Assembly (NCBI GenBank): GCA_937983065.1 | Contig: CALKAL010000190.1 | Location: forward strand, 1 to 20,470 | Length of the DNA: 20,470 bases | Direction of reading: 5' to 3' | From: an uncultured Bacillaceae bacterium | Lineage (GTDB): Bacteria > Bacillota > Bacilli > Bacillales > Alkalibacillaceae | In this document: positions 15,501 to 20,470 of the stretch, piece by piece | Layout of the letters: each line of letters begins with the position of its first letter | How positions within the stretch are numbered: the first letter of the stretch is position 1 | Made by a program: the position numbers and the translations under genes | Notes under the pieces: generated by a model | The model's database searches: none | What the model was told of the DNA's origin: nothing | Seen by the model: only the letters and a program-made list of their open reading frames with translations

Positions 15501-15932
15501 TTAATTTTCACCTTCTTTAATGTCGATTTGCTTCGATTGCTTTTCTTTTTCGACATCTTTATAAAGGTAAATCCATACAAGTCCGTGTTCATAGCGGGCT
15601 TGTATTTTATCTTTTCTGACGATAAAAGGAAGTTCAATCGATCGATCAAAGCTTCCTTGGATGATTTCTTCTTGCTGCAGCTCAAAGCCTGGCGTATCAA
15701 TTGTAATGATTCCATTTACATTGAGGGTTTGCCCCCTGACAGAGCAATTGATTTGATCCATTTTTTTAATGCCTGGAACGTTAATAACGACAAGGGCTTC
15801 ATATTCTTGTTTGTAAATATTTATTTGTGGAATAAGAGGTTTTAAGACAGAATCAAATTCCCCCCAGAAGGATTCTCCGAAAAACTTATCAATATTATCC
15901 TTCCATTGATGCATATAATCAAAGGACATCAT
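15501..15932 (-). CDS. Hsp20/alpha-crystallin family small heat-shock protein
   Basis: The 143-aa protein has an alpha-crystallin domain at about 34-126: an INVPGIKK segment (50-57), a long loop with the EIIQGSFDRSIELPF strand (89-103), and YEHGLVWIYLYK (114-125), the counterpart of the usual A-x-x-x-x-G-v-L motif. A C-terminal I-x-I motif (Ile136-Asp-Ile138) used for oligomer assembly is present. It would act as an ATP-independent holdase. It is divergent from common Hsp20s, so a spore-coat-like role as in some Bacillus relatives is possible. AAGGAGG precedes two adjacent ATG codons (15932, 15929); the second has better spacing. A weak minus-strand promoter (TAAACA, 17 bp, TATACA; 16009-15981) faces the yebE promoter. 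Confidence 0.82.
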   Translation of the reverse strand: MMSFDYMHQWKDNIDKFFGESFWGEFDSVLKPLIPQINIYKQEYEALVVINVPGIKKMDQINCSVRGQTLNVNGIITIDTPGFELQQEEIIQGSFDRSIELPFIVRKDKIQARYEHGLVWIYLYKDVEKEKQSKQIDIKEGEN

Positions 15933-15959
15933 ACATCCTCCTTAATTTATAGTTGTTAA

Positions 15960-15988
15960 TAGACATATGCGAAAAATTCTTGTATAGT
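15960..15988 (+). promoter_or_regulatory. Sigma-A promoter of yebE
   Basis: TAGACA (15960-15965) and TATAGT (15983-15988) each match consensus at 5 of 6 positions and are exactly 17 bp apart. The leader to the GTG start would be about 30 nt. The -10 overlaps a possible opposite-strand -10 for the Hsp20 gene. Confidence 0.65.
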
Positions 15989-16023
15989 GATACCTCAAAC
16001 TACTGTTTAAAGAAGGTGTTAAC

Positions 16024-16590
16024 GTGTTAGAAAGTGGTTTAACAGTCATCATCATCGTATTAACAGTTAATATTGCTTACGTTTCGTTATTAACGTGTCG
16101 GATGATTTTTACGTTGAAGGGAAGAACATATATTGCGGCAGCTATTGGAGTCATTGAAATTACACTTTATACATTTGGTTTAGGGATTATTTTAGACAGA
16201 TTAAATGAAATTCAAAACTTAGTCGCCTATGCTTTAGGCTTCGGGATTGGTGTCATTGTCGGTTCAAAAATTGAAGAGAAACTAGCGTTAGGCTATATTA
16301 CGGTCAATGTCGTTAGCTCAAATCCCGACATTCCCTTTACAGAAACGCTAAGATCGAAAGGGTTCGGAGTGACGAGCTGGTTCGCTTATGGTATGGAAGG
16401 GGATCGGTTAATGGTACAAGTCTTAACACCACGAAGATATGAACAGATGCTTTATACGATTATTAAGGAGATTGATCCAAAGGCATTTATTATTGCTCAT
16501 GAACCGAAAGAAATTTACGGCGGGTTTTTAGTGAAAAAAGTAAGGAAAAAGCGGTTAGAACAAGAGGAAGAAAAAATCCAAGGGAAATAA
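16024..16590 (+). CDS. yebE: UPF0316/DUF2179 membrane protein (YebE-like)
   Basis: The 188-aa protein has three membrane helices (about 5-25, 36-56 and 64-83; DUF5698-type region) and a cytoplasmic DUF2179 domain (about 100-170) with KGFGVTSWFAYGMEGDRLMVQV. DUF2179 domains in other proteins have been linked to nucleotide binding; nothing more specific is known to me. Length matches B. subtilis YebE (about 184 aa), a neighbour of pbuG there too. The start is GTG with AAGAAGGTG upstream. The C-terminus is strongly charged. The strong terminator at 16631 follows. Confidence 0.85.
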   Translation: MLESGLTVIIIVLTVNIAYVSLLTCRMIFTLKGRTYIAAAIGVIEITLYTFGLGIILDRLNEIQNLVAYALGFGIGVIVGSKIEEKLALGYITVNVVSSNPDIPFTETLRSKGFGVTSWFAYGMEGDRLMVQVLTPRRYEQMLYTIIKEIDPKAFIIAHEPKEIYGGFLVKKVRKKRLEQEEEKIQGK

Positions 16591-16630
16591 TTTGGTTTGT
16601 CATGTGAAGTGGGATGAAGCGGGGCAAAAT

Positions 16631-16682
16631 AAATACAAGTCTTTTTCAGCAAATTAGGCGTTGAAAAAGACTTGTATTTTTT
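16631..16682. terminator. Bidirectional terminator between yebE and the DUF2892 gene
   Basis: AAATACAAGTCTTTTTCA (16631-16648) pairs perfectly with its complement at 16662-16679, an 18-bp stem with a 13-nt loop. A run of six T ends it on the plus strand (16677-16682). On the minus strand the exit is TATTTATTTT, less ideal. It sits between two convergent genes and can serve both. Confidence 0.88.
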
Positions 16683-16962
16683 AATGGTGATTTTCTCCGT
16701 CGTCATCTCGTTCGGAACGGGATTTTGCATTTGATTTAAAAAAAGTATTGATCAGTTTATTTTTAACCATCTCAGTCATTGGGCAATAACGAACAATCCC
16801 TTCTCCGACTTTCATAGCTGCTGCTAAGACGACAATCCAATAACCTTGTCGCCATGGTTTACGAATAATTTTAACGGCACCATAGACGATAAAAAACAAT
16901 CCTAACGTAATTCGGGTTAATGCATTAATCGTTCCAATATTTTGTTTTAACATTTTACTCAC
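16681..16962 (-). CDS. DUF2892 family small membrane protein
   Basis: The 93-aa protein has the DUF2892 pattern: QNIGTINALTRITLGLFFIVYGA (split here as QNIGTIN at 7-13 and LTRITLG at 15-21), a second helix (about 41-57), and GEGIVRYCPMTEM (53-65) with one conserved cysteine. In other proteins this domain is the membrane anchor of rhodanese-like sulfurtransferases such as YgaP; here it stands alone with a charged, His-ending tail. The start is GTG 16962, 5 nt after AAGGGAAGGGG; the next ATG (16953) is too far from that site. Its stop overlaps the shared terminator. The role is unknown. Confidence 0.8.
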   Translation of the reverse strand: MSKMLKQNIGTINALTRITLGLFFIVYGAVKIIRKPWRQGYWIVVLAAAMKVGEGIVRYCPMTEMVKNKLINTFFKSNAKSRSERDDDGENHH

Positions 16963-17038
16963 AAAGACCCCTTCCCTTCACAGTTTTAATGTATTAAAAT
17001 TTAAGTAAGTGATATTTGAAACGGAGGAACTAAAAATT

Positions 17039-18784
17039 ATGAATGAACATCTGTATAGATGGCGAAATAGACAACTGAGAGAACATATCGCTGTTATTGA
17101 TGGTAAATTGCCTCCATCAATTGTGTTAACAAACGCTACTTACTTGAATGTATATTTAAAAAAATGGCTAAAAGCGAATATTTGGATTTATGATGATCGC
17201 ATCGTTTATGTTGGCGATGAATTACCTCAAAGAAAATCAGCGAAAACGGAAATAATCGATTGTGAGGGGCAATATTTAGTCCCAGGCTATATTGAACCCC
17301 ATGCCCATCCATTTCAGTTATATAATCCCCAAACCTTTGCTGACTATGCATTAAAAAATGGGACAACGACAATCGTTAATGACAATCTAATGTTGCTTTT
17401 ATTGTTAGAAAAAGAGAAAGCGTTTTCTTTATTAGATGAATTTCAACATATACCAATGTCTGTTTTTTGGTGGGCACGTTTTGATTCCCAGTCTGAATTA
17501 AGAGATGATGTTGAATTTTTAACGAATGAAGACGTATTAGATTGGCTTAATCATGAAGCGGTAATCCAAGGAGGGGAACTGACGAGTTGGCCAGCGATTT
17601 TAAGAGAAGACGATTTAGCATTATACTGGATGCAAGAGACAAAAAGATTAAGAAAGCCTGTTGAAGGACATTTCCCTGGTGCTTCAGAAAAAACGTTGAC
17701 GAAGATGAAGCTGTTAGGTGCAGATGGAGATCATGAATCCATCAACGCAAAGGAATTGTTTAGACGATTAAAGCTAGGCTATTATGCCGCTATTCGCAAT
17801 TCGTCTATTCGTCCGGATTTAAGGGAGATTATTCGGGGACTAAAGGATTATGATATAAAAGTATGGGATTATTTACTTTATACGACAGATGGCTCAACAC
17901 CGACGTTTTACGAAGACGGATTTATCGACCAATGTATCCAAATTGCGATAGATGAAGGGGTTCCTATCGAAGAGGCATATGCGATGGCTTCCATTAATGC
18001 GGCTAAATATTTTTCGTTAGATCACCGGTTAGGGAGCATTGCACCTGGACGAGTTGCCCATATTAACTTTTTATCCGCTAAAGATAACCCGAAACCTGTT
18101 TCTGTTATGGCGAAGGGACAGTGGATAACTGAAAATGAAGAATCATTATATGAGCCTAAAACAATTGATTGGGTGAGCTATGGATTTACGAAAATGGAGT
18201 TAAATTGGAAAGTAGATGAAGATGATTTAATTTTTTCAATGCCAATTGGAATGGAAATGGTTAATGATGTCATATTAAAACCTTACCCCGTTACTTCAGA
18301 GTCAGATTTTAATATGTTATCCCGGTCTGCCAATGAAGCTTATTGTATGTTGATGGATCGAAAAGGAACATGGAGTGTTTCAACATTTTTAAAAGGGTTC
18401 ACAAAAACGTTAGGTGGATTAGTGAGTTCATATTCTAACACGGCAGACATTATTTTATTAGGAAAAAGGAAAAAAGATATGAAGCTTGCCTTTGAACGGA
18501 TGCGACAATTAGGCGGTGGCATTGTGTTAGTGAATGAAGGTGAGGTTATTTTTGAGCTTCCTTTACCATTACAAGGAATGATGACAGATATCCCGATGGA
18601 GCAATTGATTGAAAAAGAAAAGCAACTTAAACAAATATTGTATGAGCACGGATATCAATATAATGACCCAGTTTATACGTTGTTATTTTTAAGCTCAACC
18701 CATTTACCGTACATTAGAATTACGCCAGTTGGAATTATGGATGTAATGAAAAAGGAAATTCTTTTTCCTGCTGTCATGCGTTAA
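17039..18784 (+). CDS. yerA: Adenine deaminase-like amidohydrolase (YerA)
   Basis: The 581-aa protein belongs to the adenine deaminase branch of the metal-dependent amidohydrolases. I place the start at ATG 17039, after CGGAGG; the in-frame GTG at 17009 lies ahead of that site. Likely metal ligands are His88 and His90 in EPHAHPF, Glu180 in QGGELTSW, His211 in VEGHFPG, His232 in GDHES and Asp284 in TTDGS; the C-terminal domain (about 410-575) matches the Ade C domain. Length equals B. subtilis YerA (about 580 aa). Classical adenine deaminases have an H-x-H-I-E-S segment where this has HAHPFQ, so activity on adenine is not certain. It heads yerA-yerB-yerC, with a 23-bp gap to yerB. Confidence 0.88.
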   Translation: MNEHLYRWRNRQLREHIAVIDGKLPPSIVLTNATYLNVYLKKWLKANIWIYDDRIVYVGDELPQRKSAKTEIIDCEGQYLVPGYIEPHAHPFQLYNPQTFADYALKNGTTTIVNDNLMLLLLLEKEKAFSLLDEFQHIPMSVFWWARFDSQSELRDDVEFLTNEDVLDWLNHEAVIQGGELTSWPAILREDDLALYWMQETKRLRKPVEGHFPGASEKTLTKMKLLGADGDHESINAKELFRRLKLGYYAAIRNSSIRPDLREIIRGLKDYDIKVWDYLLYTTDGSTPTFYEDGFIDQCIQIAIDEGVPIEEAYAMASINAAKYFSLDHRLGSIAPGRVAHINFLSAKDNPKPVSVMAKGQWITENEESLYEPKTIDWVSYGFTKMELNWKVDEDDLIFSMPIGMEMVNDVILKPYPVTSESDFNMLSRSANEAYCMLMDRKGTWSVSTFLKGFTKTLGGLVSSYSNTADIILLGKRKKDMKLAFERMRQLGGGIVLVNEGEVIFELPLPLQGMMTDIPMEQLIEKEKQLKQILYEHGYQYNDPVYTLLFLSSTHLPYIRITPVGIMDVMKKEILFPAVMR

Positions 18785-18807
18785 ATTTAAAAATAAGGTG
18801 GTAGAAT

Positions 18808-19851
18808 ATGAGAAAGCTATATTTAATCGGTTTAATTTTATTGTTAAGTATTGTTGTGGCATGTAATCAAGATGAAGAGGTACAAGTTGAAGAAGAAGAC
18901 GATGATGTAGAAATTGAGGAAGATGAAGAGGAAGAAGAAGTCGTTGCAACGCCACAATATGTTTATCCGTTAACGGGTGAAGAGACAGATGCTGAAGTAA
19001 CGAACCGTGCTTTAGCCGTAATGGTAAATAACCATACAGCAGCTCGACCTCAAACAGGGTTAGTTAATGCGGATATCGTTTATGAATTTTTAGCTGAAGG
19101 TCCAATCACTCGATTTTTAGCAATTTACCATAGTGACATTCCTGAAGTTGTCGGACCTGTTAGAAGTGCTCGTTCTTATTACATCGAAACGGCAAAGGCC
19201 CATGATGCGATTTATATTTATCACGGGGCCGCGAATTTTATTGAAGATGACTTAAGGGCAGGCTGGGTCGAAAATTTAAATGGAGCTTATTATGATAACG
19301 ACGGATTTTTATTTAAACGGGAATCCTTTAGACAAGCACCTCACAACTCCTATGTTCTTTTAGAAAATGCTTATGAAGTAGCAACGAGAAATAATATTGC
19401 CAAGGAAATGGATCATGAGCCGTGGGATTTTTTATCAGAGTCTGATGTCGTTAATGGTGAGGATGCTAACGATATAAATATTTTTTATTACAATCAATTG
19501 AACGTTTCATTTTCGTATAATCCGAGTAATGAGCAGTATACGCGATATAGTGATGGAACGATGTCAGTTGATTTAAATACGGAAGAGCCGGTTGAAGTAG
19601 CAAACATTCTAATATATGAGACGGAGCATCGTGTCATTGATGATGCCTCACGCAGGTTTATTGATCGTGAATCAGGCGGTCGTGGATACTTAATTCAAAA
19701 AGGGAAAATCCAAGAAATTGAATGGCGAAATGTCAATGGGTTAATGAAACCATTTATCGACGGGGAAATAGCAAAGTTAGCACCAGGAAAAACGTGGGTT
19801 AATATTATTCCACTTTCTCCAGGATTAGACGAAGCAGTGACCTATGAATAA
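18808..19851 (+). CDS. yerB: DUF3048 lipoprotein YerB
   Basis: The 347-aa protein has a short lipoprotein signal (hydrophobic 5-17, lipobox IVVAC, lipidated Cys19). A linker follows in which 18 of 23 residues (22-44) are Asp or Glu. The DUF3048 domain fills the rest, with NRALAVMVNNHTAARPQTGL (split: NRALAVMVNN at 66-75), VGPVRSARSYY and FKRESFRQAPHNSY. It is anchored outside the membrane. The function of DUF3048 is not established; it is usually linked to yerA/yerC neighbours in bacilli. TAAGGTGG precedes the ATG, 23 bp after yerA. Length is close to B. subtilis YerB (about 330 aa), the excess being the linker. Confidence 0.9.
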   Translation: MRKLYLIGLILLLSIVVACNQDEEVQVEEEDDDVEIEEDEEEEEVVATPQYVYPLTGEETDAEVTNRALAVMVNNHTAARPQTGLVNADIVYEFLAEGPITRFLAIYHSDIPEVVGPVRSARSYYIETAKAHDAIYIYHGAANFIEDDLRAGWVENLNGAYYDNDGFLFKRESFRQAPHNSYVLLENAYEVATRNNIAKEMDHEPWDFLSESDVVNGEDANDINIFYYNQLNVSFSYNPSNEQYTRYSDGTMSVDLNTEEPVEVANILIYETEHRVIDDASRRFIDRESGGRGYLIQKGKIQEIEWRNVNGLMKPFIDGEIAKLAPGKTWVNIIPLSPGLDEAVTYE

Positions 19852-19863
19852 GGAGGACGTAAC

Positions 19864-20181
19864 ATGCAAATTGATAAATTGAGAGGAAAAGAGCTCGATC
19901 AATTATTTAATGCCATTTTGTCATTGAAGGATCTTGAGGAATGTTATCGTTTTTTTGACGATATTGCAACGATAAACGAAATTCAAGCGTTATCGCAACG
20001 ATTAGATGTCGCTCGATTACTTCGTGAAGGTCAAACTTACCACCAAATTGAAACGGAAACAAGTGCATCAACAGCGACGATTTCCCGGGTTAAACGTTGC
20101 TTAAATTATGGGAACGATGCTTATGAAATGGTACTGGAAAGATTGTACGGTCCAGCTGATGAAAAGAAGAAAGAAAAATAA
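19864..20181 (+). CDS. yerC: TrpR/YerC-YecD family transcriptional regulator
   Basis: The 105-aa protein has the Trp-repressor-type fold with an all-helical layout. The helix-turn-helix spans about 57-80 (TYHQIETETSASTATISRVK), where ATISRV is the recognition helix. The stretch IQALSQRLDVARLL (40-53) is the typical helix before it. Members of this YerC/YecD group are DNA-binding regulators whose effector is generally unknown. AAGGAGG lies about 6 nt before the ATG, 12 bp after yerB. It is the last gene of the operon, and could regulate yerAB or distant genes. The tail is very lysine-rich. Confidence 0.9.
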   Translation: MQIDKLRGKELDQLFNAILSLKDLEECYRFFDDIATINEIQALSQRLDVARLLREGQTYHQIETETSASTATISRVKRCLNYGNDAYEMVLERLYGPADEKKKEK

Positions 20182-20254
20182 TTTATAGATGGCGGTTATT
20201 TTAAAAGAAGCGGTATTTTACGTTAAAATAGCGTCACTTATTTTGTAAGTGGAT

Positions 20255-20299
20255 TCTCCTTCATTGCATTTAAAAACAATTGCAATGAAGGAGATTTTT
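20255..20299 (+). terminator. Intrinsic terminator of the yerA-yerB-yerC operon
   Basis: TCTCCTTCATTGCA (20255-20268) pairs perfectly with TGCAATGAAGGAGA (20281-20294), loop 12 nt, then five T residues. Two smaller hairpins lie between it and yerC (TATTTTA/TAAAATA near 20213-20229, CACTTA/TAAGTG near 20235-20251). Confidence 0.88.
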
Positions 20300-20346
20300 A
20301 GTTACACGTCAAATGGTGTCGTAGCGGAATATTATGTGGATTTTGA

Positions 20347-20470
20347 AGCGGGATTCTTTCGGGCAATCGTGCTGTGGAACCCATTATGTGATTTGTGGGG
20401 TCTTGATGCATGATCTCAGGGACAAAACTTTCGCGAGATTTATAAGATTTGGTCTTGATATGGCTTCTCG
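20347..20470 (+). repeat. Degenerate tandem repeats at right edge
   Basis: GGTCTTGAT occurs at 20399 and again at 20451, a 52-bp period, each time followed after a few bases by a TCTC word (20414, 20466). The 20412-20460 part matches the left-edge repeat on the opposite strand. An older, more diverged unit seems to precede it (20350-20398: ATTCTTTCGGGCAA, GATTTGTGG). The last unit is cut by the window end. No gene is seen in 20300-20470. Confidence 0.6.

Noticed and set aside
17009..17038. GTG start extending YerA by 10 residues
   Set aside because: The CGGAGG site lies after the GTG and is properly spaced for ATG 17039.
20285..20413. A 42-codon ATG frame to the right of yerC
   Set aside because: It starts inside the terminator arm, has no ribosome site, and runs through degenerate repeat DNA.
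1..20470. CRISPR array, tRNA, transposase or prophage
   Set aside because: No regular repeat-spacer pattern, cloverleaf, transposase motif or phage gene was seen; the edge repeats are too degenerate and lack spacers of even size.

Overview
The window reads as a chromosomal segment of a low-GC Bacillota, most likely a Bacillaceae member. The grounds are AT-rich DNA, strong Shine-Dalgarno sites of the AGGAGG type, intrinsic terminators with long U tracts, frequent GTG/TTG starts, and a gene set that matches Bacillus subtilis families (app, yeaC-yeaD-yebA, pbuG, yebE, yerA-yerB-yerC). Unusually acidic linkers in three surface-anchored proteins hint at a salt- or alkali-adapted species; that is inference only.

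Layout. Positions 1-170 hold degenerate intergenic repeats and a terminator. On the minus strand lie a full-length two-domain chromate-type transporter (173-1357) and an upstream unrecognised 266-aa protein (1407-2207). A 310-bp AT-rich control region with a sigma-A promoter and an overlapping CodY-like box precedes a five-gene oligopeptide ABC importer in app order, D-F-A-B-C (2518-8516). Between appA and appB is a strong stem-loop without a U tract. A small DUF378 membrane protein (8756-8974) and an unlisted 47-codon four-cysteine microprotein (9083-9226) follow. Next is a tightly coupled MoxR ATPase / DUF58 / transglutaminase operon (9454-13916).

A guanine-class purine riboswitch with a clear terminator controls a PbuG-type hypoxanthine/guanine permease (14196-15500). 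A divergent Hsp20 gene converges on it, stop codon against stop codon. A UPF0316/DUF2179 membrane protein (YebE) and a DUF2892 membrane protein converge on a shared terminator. The yerA-yerB-yerC operon (adenine-deaminase-like amidohydrolase, DUF3048 lipoprotein, TrpR-type regulator) ends at a strong terminator at 20255-20299, followed by more degenerate repeats to the window end.

Themes: peptide uptake (probably nutrient-controlled), purine salvage (riboswitch, permease, deaminase-like enzyme), and cell-envelope genes of unknown role. Compared with the B. subtilis order I remember, guaA is missing between yebA and pbuG, and the large pur biosynthesis operon is missing between yebE and yerA. 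I see no CRISPR array, tRNA, rRNA, transposase or phage gene. I found no clear-cut new biological system. The best candidates for something undescribed are the repeat family seen at both window ends, the four-cysteine microprotein, and the 266-aa protein paired with the chromate transporter.
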